Shown one piece after another: positions 1-6,609 of a stretch of 47,829 bases of DNA; position 1 is the first letter of the stretch; the number at the start of each line of letters is the position of its first letter. The stretch is from positions 1 to 47,829 of the IMG/VR virus record IMGVR_UViG_3300017990_000023; one strand, written 5' to 3'. The position numbers and the translations under genes were made by a program. Below the pieces are notes generated by a model, which saw nothing but the letters and a program-made list of their open reading frames with translations, made no database searches and was not told where the DNA came from. This stretch comes from a virus.

Positions 1-2
1 TG

Positions 3-368
3 CTCCCGGTGTGGCAGTACAAATTGGACTGCCCCATCCAGAGCATCAAGACCGTCCTCGACATCTTGAACAAGTTCAAGAGGCCGAAGATCAACGGTGA
101 CTCGGCTGTCGCAAAGGCCCTTGAGGTGATCGGCGACAACGTCGGTGTAATAAAAGAAGCCGCAGACCGCTTGACTGAGCGGCACCAGCGGATAAACGAG
201 ATCAACTCCACGCTGGCGAGGCTCAAGGAAGAGATCGCCATACGTGAGGAGAAGATCGGAGAGTTAGAAATCGAACGAATGAAGATCGGTAAGCTCAACG
301 CACAGGACCACGAGGCCCAAGAGGCAAGCCGGGTCCTGACGACGCTTGGTTCGTTCATTGGAGATTAG
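3..368 (+). CDS. Coiled-coil protein of unknown function, probably 5'-truncated
   Basis: The reading frame is open to the left edge of the window. The first in-frame start is a GTG at 9 with no visible ribosome binding site, so the gene probably begins upstream. The visible part is about 120 residues. Residues from about 50 onward are rich in Glu, Lys, Arg, Leu and Ile with heptad-like spacing (TLARLKEEIAIREEKIGELE), which suggests a long coiled coil. The stop at 366-368 lies one base before the ATG of the next gene, so the two are probably co-transcribed. I do not recognise a family and infer no function. Confidence 0.6.
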   Translation, partial: LPVWQYKLDCPIQSIKTVLDILNKFKRPKINGDSAVAKALEVIGDNVGVIKEAADRLTERHQRINEINSTLARLKEEIAIREEKIGELEIERMKIGKLNAQDHEAQEASRVLTTLGSFIGD

Positions 369-369
369 C

Positions 370-1071
370 ATGGCTGAAAAAGGATACCTACACAAGTTCG
401 AGAGAGAAGTTCGACGGCACATTCTGTCACAGACGTCGGCGGATGCTTTCTTCGACTTGCACCCGTCAATGAAGGATGCGATGTGGGCCAACGCCCACAT
501 GTACGCGGAAACGATGCCGGACGACCCCGGAAAGGCTGCTTTGGCCTGGTACGAGGAGTGCATCAAACCGAGGTTCGAGCCCGGCTACAATGAGCTGGAG
601 GTTGAGGACGACAAGCTGGGCACCCGTATCCGGATCTGGGAAGGTGACGGCTTCCGCGTGGAGGTCTGGGACACACACCAGGATAAGGAGCCGAACCACT
701 GGCAGCTTGCCTACCGCTTCTACGACTGCGGCAAGCTGATCTTCGAGGGCACCGACTTCGGCTGTCCGAAGCACCAGGCCGTCGATAGCGACTGGGCCGT
801 GACCGAGCTGCTTTGCTGGATGTCACTGCGGCCCGGAGACACCGACTCGGAATACTTCGATCGCTACACGGAAGCCCAGATGGAGTGGTGTAGGGCTGAT
901 CGGTGCGAGTGGCTGAGCTGCTATGCGAACGACCTCCGCGACATGCTCGACGCTTTCGACGACGAGGAAGAGAGCTGGCAGTGCGAGGAATCTCAAGGAC
1001 CCGATCACTCCGTCATTACCTGCAAGGAGTGCTACGACAATTTTCTCGAAGGAGTCGCCAGTGCCCAATGA
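370..1071 (+). CDS. Hypothetical protein, 233 aa
   Basis: The start at 370 is chosen because GGAGATT lies just upstream and it follows the previous stop directly. An upstream in-frame TTG at 346 would overlap the previous gene. The protein is acidic and rich in Trp, Cys and Asp, with no obvious signal peptide or membrane segment. Cysteines near the C-terminus (CRADRCEWLSC, then CEES and CKECYDNF) could bind a metal or simply be structural. I recognise no domain. It overlaps the small gene at 1061 by 11 bases. Confidence 0.6.
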   Translation: MAEKGYLHKFEREVRRHILSQTSADAFFDLHPSMKDAMWANAHMYAETMPDDPGKAALAWYEECIKPRFEPGYNELEVEDDKLGTRIRIWEGDGFRVEVWDTHQDKEPNHWQLAYRFYDCGKLIFEGTDFGCPKHQAVDSDWAVTELLCWMSLRPGDTDSEYFDRYTEAQMEWCRADRCEWLSCYANDLRDMLDAFDDEEESWQCEESQGPDHSVITCKECYDNFLEGVASAQ

Positions 1072-1225
1072 CAAGCAGATCGAGGCGATGCTCCTCAAGA
1101 TCCACGAAGCTGGCCTGCTGACGGCCCGCGAGGTCAACCAGGCGAAACCGATCGTCCGTAAATTCTTCGACGAGCAGCCCGAGCCGTTTGTCGTCGAGGA
1201 TCGGGAGACTGTTCCCAGCGGGTAA
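1061..1225 (+). CDS. Small hypothetical protein, 54 aa
   Basis: This short gene starts at GTG 1061, inside the end of the preceding gene. AAGGAG lies six bases upstream, which decides the start. The product begins MPNDKQIEAMLLKI and is a charged, probably helical peptide with the segment LLTAREVNQAKPIVRKFF. Longer in-frame extensions upstream read as out-of-frame translation of the neighbour and were discarded. No family is recognised. Confidence 0.5.
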   Translation: MPNDKQIEAMLLKIHEAGLLTAREVNQAKPIVRKFFDEQPEPFVVEDRETVPSG

Positions 1226-1250
1226 TCCCGTCTTGACCACCTACGAGCTT

Positions 1251-1280
1251 GCTTGACATACTGTATACAGTATTTCAAGC
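1251..1280. promoter_or_regulatory. 30-bp inverted repeat, candidate operator
   Basis: Fifteen-base arms meet without a loop and have a single mismatched pair. The core ATACTGTATACAGTAT (1258-1273) is a perfect 16-base palindrome and the outer ends are GCTTGA and TCAAGC. A TTGACA hexamer (1253-1258) lies in the left arm, but no convincing -10 box stands 16-18 bases downstream. The site is in the gap between 1226 and 1344, about 65 bases before the secreted-protein gene. Its symmetry suggests a dimeric repressor or activator site rather than a terminator, because no T-run follows. Confidence 0.6.
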
Positions 1281-1344
1281 AGGATTGCGCGGGGGCGTCC
1301 AGTCGACCCCCTGCCTCTGCATCCTCGTACGAAGGAGCGTTCTG

Positions 1345-2070
1345 ATGCAGGCGCACGTAAGGTGGGTCTTAGCCGCACTGCTTCTCGTTATCCCCGGGGT
1401 TCTTCTCGGGGCCGAGCCCAAAGCAGTGATCGACGGTGAAAAGCTATCAAGGCCGGGAGACCTCGTGGTCCTCCGTACTACGGGCTCGGTTGGTACAGGG
1501 TTCGCCTGGAACATCGTTCCAGCTTCAGCCAAAAAGCACTGCTACCTCGCCGATGGCGGGAAGACGTGCATCTTCGCGACCAGGACCGAGGGCAAGTTCA
1601 CGTTCGTCTTGTCGGTGACCGCTGTGGACACCGACGCCATTGGGACTTGCATGCACGAGCTGGTCAACTCGGAGGACGGGACCATCCCGGACGATGAGGA
1701 GGAAGAAGAGGAGGAGGAAGAGGAGGACCCTGTTACACCAGAGAGCCAGTGGGCCAAGTGGGCACGTATCACCGCCGAGAAGTTGGTGGACATGCCCTGC
1801 GGCGGCCCAAGGGCAAACGCGGCCAAAGCTATCGCCGCCGCGATCGACTCTGCTGTGGCTGTTGGGGAGAAGAGCAGCCTCGACCTCAGCGAGTGCCGTG
1901 AAATCATGGCACAGAAAACCTCAGCCGCCGTGAGCGCTGACGTGCAGCGTAAGTGGAACGGCTTCTCCGTCGAGATGGACCGAGAGATCCGCAAGATCGA
2001 CGGATTGACCAAGGCCCAATGGCTAAAGGTCATGGCTTCCATTTCCGATGGCCTGAAGAAGGTGAGGTGA
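1345..2070 (+). CDS. Secreted Ig/PKD-like or chagasin-like domain protein, 241 aa
   Basis: The N-terminus is a clear signal peptide: MQAHVR, then the hydrophobic stretch WVLAALLLVIPGVLLGA, with likely cleavage near residue 23. There is no lipobox Cys and no twin arginine. Residues about 25-100 look like a beta-sandwich (GDLVVLRTTGSVGTGFAW, then TEGKFTFVLSVTAV). This resembles PKD/Ig-like domains common in secreted planctomycetal proteins and also recalls the NPTTGYxW loop of chagasin-type inhibitors of papain-like peptidases. A run of Glu (about residues 117-128) links to a helical C-terminal part of about 110 residues. The start at 1345 follows GAAGGA; the in-frame extension to 1249 lacks a binding site. 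The papain-fold gene begins 3 bases downstream. Confidence 0.72.
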   Translation: MQAHVRWVLAALLLVIPGVLLGAEPKAVIDGEKLSRPGDLVVLRTTGSVGTGFAWNIVPASAKKHCYLADGGKTCIFATRTEGKFTFVLSVTAVDTDAIGTCMHELVNSEDGTIPDDEEEEEEEEEEDPVTPESQWAKWARITAEKLVDMPCGGPRANAAKAIAAAIDSAVAVGEKSSLDLSECREIMAQKTSAAVSADVQRKWNGFSVEMDREIRKIDGLTKAQWLKVMASISDGLKKVR

Positions 2071-2073
2071 CCC

Positions 2074-2994
2074 ATGGACGGAACCGACTATGCCAAGCTA
2101 TGCGGTTGGGCAGCGGACATCGCCGAAGAAGAGTACGACCGGTTGGCTGGCAACTTTGTCAGCTTCAGTTGTGTCGGCGGCCTCACCGAACCTGGTCCTC
2201 CGATTTGGGAACCAGCGAAGAAAGTCAACGGTGGCAGCCACCTGGATACGTGGCGTCAGGAGACTGGCGACTGCGTTAGCATGGGGGCGACACAAGGCAC
2301 CGAGTATCTCCATTGCTACGAGATCGAAGTAGCGAAGGAGGAAGAAGAATTTCACCGGATATTCCCACCGTGCGTTTACGGCATGAGTCGTGTCATGCCC
2401 GACTGCGGTAACGGACGTCTGGGCCGAGGTGCTGGATCGACGGGCGCCTGGGCAGCAACGGCCATGATGAAGTACGGCCATCTGTTCGTCGACGACGAAG
2501 GTTGTCCCGAGTACAGCGGTGACCTGGCCGATAGCTGGGGATACCGTGGCGTGCCGGAGCAGTTCCAGAATCTCGCAAGAGACAACACCGTGAAGCAAGC
2601 CTCGCGGCTGCGATCGGTCGACGAGATCCGGACGGCACTCATCAACTACAACCCCTGCACCTACGCCCTCTACTTCAAGTACGGTAGCGGTGCCACGGAG
2701 TACAAGGGTTATCGAGTGTGCCGGCGTAACGATCCGGTCGGTGGGCACCAGGTGTGCTTGCTGGCGTGGATGGACGACCCGTTCCCTGCGGCGTTCATGT
2801 TGAACTCGTGGGGCAAGAGAGCACATACCGCAGGCTTGCCCGACAACGGCGAACCTCTCGGTGGTGCTTGGATTCGTGCCGAGGATCTTGAGACGGACCT
2901 CCGTCGAGAGAGCCCGGAGATCTACTCACTGTCCGGTTTCAGCGGCGTTGCTGCGAAGCCCTGGTGGGGACTCTTCGGCGGCCCGAAGACGTAA
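2074..2994 (+). CDS. Papain-fold (C1-like) cysteine peptidase, 306 aa
   Basis: The active-site pattern of papain-like peptidases is visible in order: an oxyanion-hole Gln and nucleophile Cys in QETGDCVSM (Q62, C67), the His in GGHQVCLLAW (H225), and the Asn in FMLNSWGK (N244). The last matches the classical NSWG motif. There is no signal peptide or obvious propeptide. The gap between Cys and His is of family size. The protein has many other cysteines. It follows the secreted Ig-like gene after 3 bases, so the two are almost certainly translated together. In a phage it might process virion or host proteins or act in lysis; the sequence does not decide which. Confidence 0.75.
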   Translation: MDGTDYAKLCGWAADIAEEEYDRLAGNFVSFSCVGGLTEPGPPIWEPAKKVNGGSHLDTWRQETGDCVSMGATQGTEYLHCYEIEVAKEEEEFHRIFPPCVYGMSRVMPDCGNGRLGRGAGSTGAWAATAMMKYGHLFVDDEGCPEYSGDLADSWGYRGVPEQFQNLARDNTVKQASRLRSVDEIRTALINYNPCTYALYFKYGSGATEYKGYRVCRRNDPVGGHQVCLLAWMDDPFPAAFMLNSWGKRAHTAGLPDNGEPLGGAWIRAEDLETDLRRESPEIYSLSGFSGVAAKPWWGLFGGPKT

Positions 2995-3012
2995 ACAACC
3001 AACAACAACCAG

Positions 3013-3038
3013 AACAGCGACTCAAGTGGGTCGCTGTT
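3013..3038 (+). terminator. Hairpin in the intergenic gap, possible terminator
   Basis: Perfect 9-base arms (AACAGCGAC and GTCGCTGTT) flank an 8-base loop just after the peptidase stop. No T-run follows (CCTATGCG), so it could be a weak or factor-aided terminator or an RNA-processing site. The next gene starts 22 bases later behind AAGGAG. Confidence 0.5.
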
Positions 3039-3060
3039 CCTATGCGCTAAGGAGATTCTT

Positions 3061-3804
3061 ATGTGGAGTCCTGCAACACTTCGTCGAATAAACCAAGAAG
3101 CCCACGACAAGGCCGTGAAAGCCGGCAAGCAGCCGAAGGTGCTGACGCCCAACGCCATCGAGAAGAGCCCGCCATTCAAGATCCCGAACCTCGACGGCTA
3201 CTGCCCCAAGGGTTGGCACGAGCTGGAGCGTTGGCGTGCGGCCAAGACGGACATGGACAGCCGCTCTCTCAGCCCGGCCCAGATCAAGGAGGTCATGCAG
3301 ACGTGGGTCGAGCAGTACGGCCACAAGAACCTCGGCTGGGCCATCTGCGAGGAAGGACAGTTCCAGTTGTACTTCGCGGCCTACTTGAAGCTCAAGCAGG
3401 TCAACGGGCACTTCTGGTACGGCTATACCGACGACAAGCTGGTCATCCAGGTTAGCGACGAGAAGAAGGAAGAAATCGACGAGCAGTACATGGCCGACAT
3501 CGCGGAGTTCCAGGAGCAGGCCACGCTCCGAGGCATACTGCTGCCGCTGGTGGTCAACTCCGAGCTGGTATGGGTCGAGAAGGAGGACACACCTGATCTG
3601 TATCAAGGCGCCGGCGTGTTGGATGCGTTGGGCATCCTCGGCGAGGGCATGGACGACGCGCCGATCAGCCTGCTGGGTTGCAAGACGATCGACGGGCTGT
3701 TCCACCCGATCGAGAAGCGGTGGGTCTACGTGGCACTCCGGATGTCCTCGGCACAGGACGACCTGCTGAACGACGGCGAGGTTGTGTTTGAAGCTATTCG
3801 TTAG
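3061..3804 (+). CDS. Hypothetical protein, 247 aa
   Basis: The gene starts at ATG 3061 behind AAGGAGATTCTT. The first 50 residues are basic and Pro-rich; the remainder is mixed alpha/beta with no signal peptide or transmembrane segment. A notable stretch is GWHELERWRAAKTDMDSR. I see no catalytic motif and do not recognise the family. It stands alone after the hairpin at 3013 and is followed by the 3820 gene after 15 bases. Confidence 0.6.
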   Translation: MWSPATLRRINQEAHDKAVKAGKQPKVLTPNAIEKSPPFKIPNLDGYCPKGWHELERWRAAKTDMDSRSLSPAQIKEVMQTWVEQYGHKNLGWAICEEGQFQLYFAAYLKLKQVNGHFWYGYTDDKLVIQVSDEKKEEIDEQYMADIAEFQEQATLRGILLPLVVNSELVWVEKEDTPDLYQGAGVLDALGILGEGMDDAPISLLGCKTIDGLFHPIEKRWVYVALRMSSAQDDLLNDGEVVFEAIR

Positions 3805-3819
3805 AACCAGGAGAGCGGT

Positions 3820-4326
3820 ATGAAGACCTACGAAGAGATGTATGGCAAGCACACCGGAGCGTTCTATGCACCGTGTGATTACAACCCGATCCTCGGGGCG
3901 ATCGGCGAGATTGTCCTCCAGGTGGACGACAGTGACTACCAGGGTGACAGCCGGGTGCTCTACAAGGATGGCGACAACTGGGGCGTGCTGTTCTTTGGCT
4001 GGGGCTCGTGCTCCGGGTGTGATGCCTTGCAGGCGTGCGACTCGCCCACGGAAGTAGAGGAGTTGGGCCAGCAATTAGAGTCATCTGTTCGCTGGAAGCC
4101 TCAGGAAGAGATGCTAACGTGGCTTTACGAGCACGATTGGAAAGGTGACTACTCGTGGTATGAAGAGGAGACGCACAAGTTCGTCGCGAAGGCCCGCGCT
4201 ATCCTCCACGGGTTCGGTGTGGGCACCGAGGAGGAGCGGATGGTCGCGGCGGACTGGTTCGAGGAGCGGGGCCAGGTCTACGAGGCTGCTATTCTTCGGG
4301 GTCAGGGAACCAGGCTGTCTTCCTAA
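3820..4326 (+). CDS. Hypothetical protein with TIGR02996-like C-terminus, 168 aa
   Basis: The start at 3820 has CAGGAGAG upstream. The first ~70 residues look like a compact beta-rich domain with a Cys pair (GWGSCSGCDALQAC). The C-terminus (EERMVAADWFEERGQVYEAA, then ILRGQ) resembles the planctomycetal repeat-companion motif TIGR02996, typically written LADWLEERGDPRAEFIRLQ. That resemblance is my recollection of the motif, not a search result. The stop (TAA, 4324-4326) overlaps the stop of the convergent minus-strand gene. Confidence 0.6.
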   Translation: MKTYEEMYGKHTGAFYAPCDYNPILGAIGEIVLQVDDSDYQGDSRVLYKDGDNWGVLFFGWGSCSGCDALQACDSPTEVEELGQQLESSVRWKPQEEMLTWLYEHDWKGDYSWYEEETHKFVAKARAILHGFGVGTEEERMVAADWFEERGQVYEAAILRGQGTRLSS

Positions 4327-4727
4327 CCGTTTGCGGCACCAGGAGCGCCGTAGTTCATCTTCACATCCTTCCACCCCTGGCCGGTGTGCTCGACGATCAA
4401 GTTCTTGATCCTGTTCCTGGCACAGTTGATGTCACGGACCTCGATAGCAAGGCGGCCAAGCGCTGCCATATCGCTGTCGTCGAGCAGGCCGGCACGGAAG
4501 GCCCCCTCGGTATCCCACTGTTTTGCGTTCATGTCGTACAGGTCGTTGGTCAGCTCTACGAGCCGCTCATCGTCCCAGTCGAGTCCCCCTTTGAGCCGGA
4601 AGACCTGCTTCTCAAACTCTTCCCGCAGCTCTGGGTCCATTTGATCGCCAAGTCGTTCCAACTTCAGCTTGGCGATGGTATAACGATCAGCAACCTCGGA
4701 CGGAGGCATGATAATAAGTTCGGGCAT
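4323..4727 (-). CDS. Only minus-strand gene: hypothetical protein, 134 aa
   Basis: Read on the minus strand, the ATG at 4727 is preceded by GTAAGGAGACGTC, a strong ribosome binding site at ideal spacing. This separates it from the many antisense shadow frames. The product is highly charged and helical, with the motif EVADRYTIAKLKLERLGDQ near the N-terminus. That motif recalls the [DE]-[RK]-x-T-I-x-x-LK pattern in some small uncharacterised families (DUF4254/DUF6165-like), but I would not assign it. The stop overlaps that of the 3820 gene, and the start faces the SbcD gene across a gap holding an 18-base palindrome, which could control both. Confidence 0.7.
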   Translation of the reverse strand: MPELIIMPPSEVADRYTIAKLKLERLGDQMDPELREEFEKQVFRLKGGLDWDDERLVELTNDLYDMNAKQWDTEGAFRAGLLDDSDMAALGRLAIEVRDINCARNRIKNLIVEHTGQGWKDVKMNYGAPGAANG

Positions 4728-4785
4728 GACGTCTCCTTACGGTGATGACTTGCCCAGTCTACCACCCCGTCGAGGACCAACAAAC

Positions 4786-4803
4786 CTCAAAAATGGTTTT
4801 GAG
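4786..4803. promoter_or_regulatory. 18-base palindromic site, copy 1
   Basis: CTCAAAAATGGTTTTGAG has 7-base arms and a 4-base centre. Read on the minus strand it is CTCAAAACCATTTTTGAG, which matches the copies at 24083 and 39150 including the centre. It lies in the divergent gap between 4727 and 4805 and ends one base before the ATG chosen for the SbcD gene. It could act as a DNA operator for both genes or as an mRNA hairpin masking the SbcD start. Confidence 0.65.
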
Positions 4804-4804
4804 A

Positions 4805-5947
4805 ATGCCACAAAGAAACGAAGCTTTGATCTTTGCAGATTCCCATATTACCTCTGGCCGCCTGGAATACGATTCCTACTACGGATTCGAGCAGGTGTGC
4901 CAGATGGCCGTCGACCTCAAGTGTACGTGGTTGATCGGCCTGGGAGATCTGTTTGACAAGAGAATCAACTCGCCAGCACCGATAGCGTTTGCGAAGCGGA
5001 TGCTGGACTGGGTTGCGAAGAACGGCGTGAACTTCGGCTACATCCAGGGGCAGCATGAGGGAGACGACACTCCCTGGATGTCACTCGGGACGAACGCCAA
5101 GCATCTGCACAAGCAGACGATCCGGTTCTCCGGCAAGCTCCTGGCGTACGGCCTGGACTTCCTGCCGCGAGGCCAGCTACAGGAGGAGCTGGACAACGTG
5201 CCGCCGGAGGCAAACATCCTGTTCACCCACCAAAGCTGGGCGGACTGGATGGGGGACATCACCCTGCCGCAGGGAGAGTTCGCCGACATCACCGCTGATC
5301 CACTGAAGCACCTCATCTCTGGGGACTTCCACGAGACGGTGTGCGACGAGGAGGCCAACGGCAAGGATGGCGGGGAGTTCTTCGCATGGAGCCCCGGATC
5401 GACCTACCTCACGGCGGTCAACCATCCCAAGGACAAGTTCTGCTTCCTGCTGAAGAGCGGGGGCGGGATCGTTTCCAAGCCGCTCAAGTCCCGGATCTAT
5501 GCCGAGTGGAACATCGACACCGAGGAAGCTCTCGAATGCCATCTGAAGGAGCTGGAGGACAACCTCGGCAAGATGGAGGCCCACGCGAAGGAGCTGGACC
5601 TCCCGGAGGCGATCTCTCGCCCCATGATCCGGATTGTCCATTCCCACAAGGTATCGGACATCGTCCGCAGACTTGGTAGAATAATCGACGACAGGGCTAT
5701 CCTTCGTTGGAAGGAGAAACCCCGACCGAAGGAGCAATCCGAGCTGGCCGCGAAGGCTCGCCGCATGCAGGAGGGCGGCACCAAGGCCATCACCCTGCGA
5801 AAAGCTCTGCCGGAGTGTGTCGACTCAACAAAGCAAAAGAAGGTATTCGAGCTGTCGCAGCGAATGCTCGACGCCGGCGATACCAAAGAAGAAATCGAAC
5901 AGGCCGCCCGTGCGTGGCTGAAGGAGCAAACCGATGAGAGTAGTTGA
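4805..5947 (+). CDS. SbcD/Mre11/gp47-like nuclease subunit, 380 aa
   Basis: A calcineurin-like metallophosphoesterase of the SbcD/Mre11 type, which with SbcC processes DNA ends. The metal-binding motifs occur in order: FADSHI (D12-x-H14), GLGDLFD (D48, D51), GQHE at residues 82-85 in place of the usual GNHD/E, FTHQ, and SGDFHE. The start is uncertain. ATG 4805 puts the first beta strand at residue 7, as usual for the family. ATG 4793 falls inside the palindrome, and GTG 4742 would add 21 residues of unlikely sequence. The C-terminus is charged and may bind SbcC. It overlaps the methyltransferase gene by 14 bases. The SbcC partner follows at 6610. Confidence 0.85.
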   Translation: MPQRNEALIFADSHITSGRLEYDSYYGFEQVCQMAVDLKCTWLIGLGDLFDKRINSPAPIAFAKRMLDWVAKNGVNFGYIQGQHEGDDTPWMSLGTNAKHLHKQTIRFSGKLLAYGLDFLPRGQLQEELDNVPPEANILFTHQSWADWMGDITLPQGEFADITADPLKHLISGDFHETVCDEEANGKDGGEFFAWSPGSTYLTAVNHPKDKFCFLLKSGGGIVSKPLKSRIYAEWNIDTEEALECHLKELEDNLGKMEAHAKELDLPEAISRPMIRIVHSHKVSDIVRRLGRIIDDRAILRWKEKPRPKEQSELAAKARRMQEGGTKAITLRKALPECVDSTKQKKVFELSQRMLDAGDTKEEIEQAARAWLKEQTDESS

Positions 5948-6602
5948 CCTTGGATGCGGGCTCGGCGGACACTTCACGGAGTTTGTGAAGACCGGCGGCC
6001 TGCACTTCCCGGACGACCGGGAGATCGGGATCATCCAACCGAAGGACTGCCTCGGCGTCGACAAGCAGTCCCGCTTCCAGGGTGATGTGGAAGGCCAAGG
6101 GTTCAACTTCATGTGCATGGATGTCACGGAGGACCAGGCGCTCATGGAGCTGCCCGACGCTGACTACTACCTGGTGTGGGACTTCCTACATCACCTGCCC
6201 GACCAGAACTGGGTAGCCGGCATCGTCCAGACGGCAATCCACCGGGCTCGTAAGGGAGTGTGGATTCGGATGCTGTCCTTCGAGGACGACATGATGACCG
6301 GAGAGGGCCGGCTGAAAGCTCTCGGACTTCGGTTTGCCTGGTCGAAGTGGCCAGTTACGAAGACCTTGATGGTGGACATGTTGTCGATCATCAACGAATA
6401 CAAAATGCAGACCAGCCGCAACTCTGTGGCTGCGAAGCCAAAGCCTGGTGACCGCGTTCGCGCGACGGGAGACCCCAATGTGGTCCCCGAGAACGCTGCT
6501 GCCACGGTTAAGAAATACGACCTGACCGCACAAGGCCCCAAGGTCGAAGAGAGGTTCGATCCCCCGCTGGTTGCCAAGTGGGAGATCATCGTCACCGGAT
6601 AG
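5934..6602 (+). CDS. Class I SAM-dependent methyltransferase, 222 aa
   Basis: The protein opens directly with SAM-binding motif I (VVDLGCGLGGH, residues 3-13). An acidic motif II region (CLGVDKQSRF) and a motif IV-like strand (YYLVWDFLHHLPDQ) follow. The last ~60 residues (KPGDRVRATGD onward) look like a small SH3/KOW-like beta domain. The substrate cannot be read; no DPPY is present, so DNA-base amino methylation is not indicated. It overlaps the SbcD gene by 14 bases and precedes SbcC by 7. That placement between two nuclease subunits is unusual and implies co-expression, not necessarily shared function. Confidence 0.75.
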   Translation: MRVVDLGCGLGGHFTEFVKTGGLHFPDDREIGIIQPKDCLGVDKQSRFQGDVEGQGFNFMCMDVTEDQALMELPDADYYLVWDFLHHLPDQNWVAGIVQTAIHRARKGVWIRMLSFEDDMMTGEGRLKALGLRFAWSKWPVTKTLMVDMLSIINEYKMQTSRNSVAAKPKPGDRVRATGDPNVVPENAAATVKKYDLTAQGPKVEERFDPPLVAKWEIIVTG

Positions 6603-6609
6603 GAGAGAT

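Noticed and set aside
1258-1273. LexA-type SOS box
   Set aside because: It has CTGT and ACAG but only 2 bases between them; LexA sites need about 8. A general palindromic operator is a better description.
2098-4074. Long antisense frames opposite the peptidase and the 3061 gene
   Set aside because: The sense frames carry catalytic motifs or coherent composition and good binding sites; the antisense ones do not.
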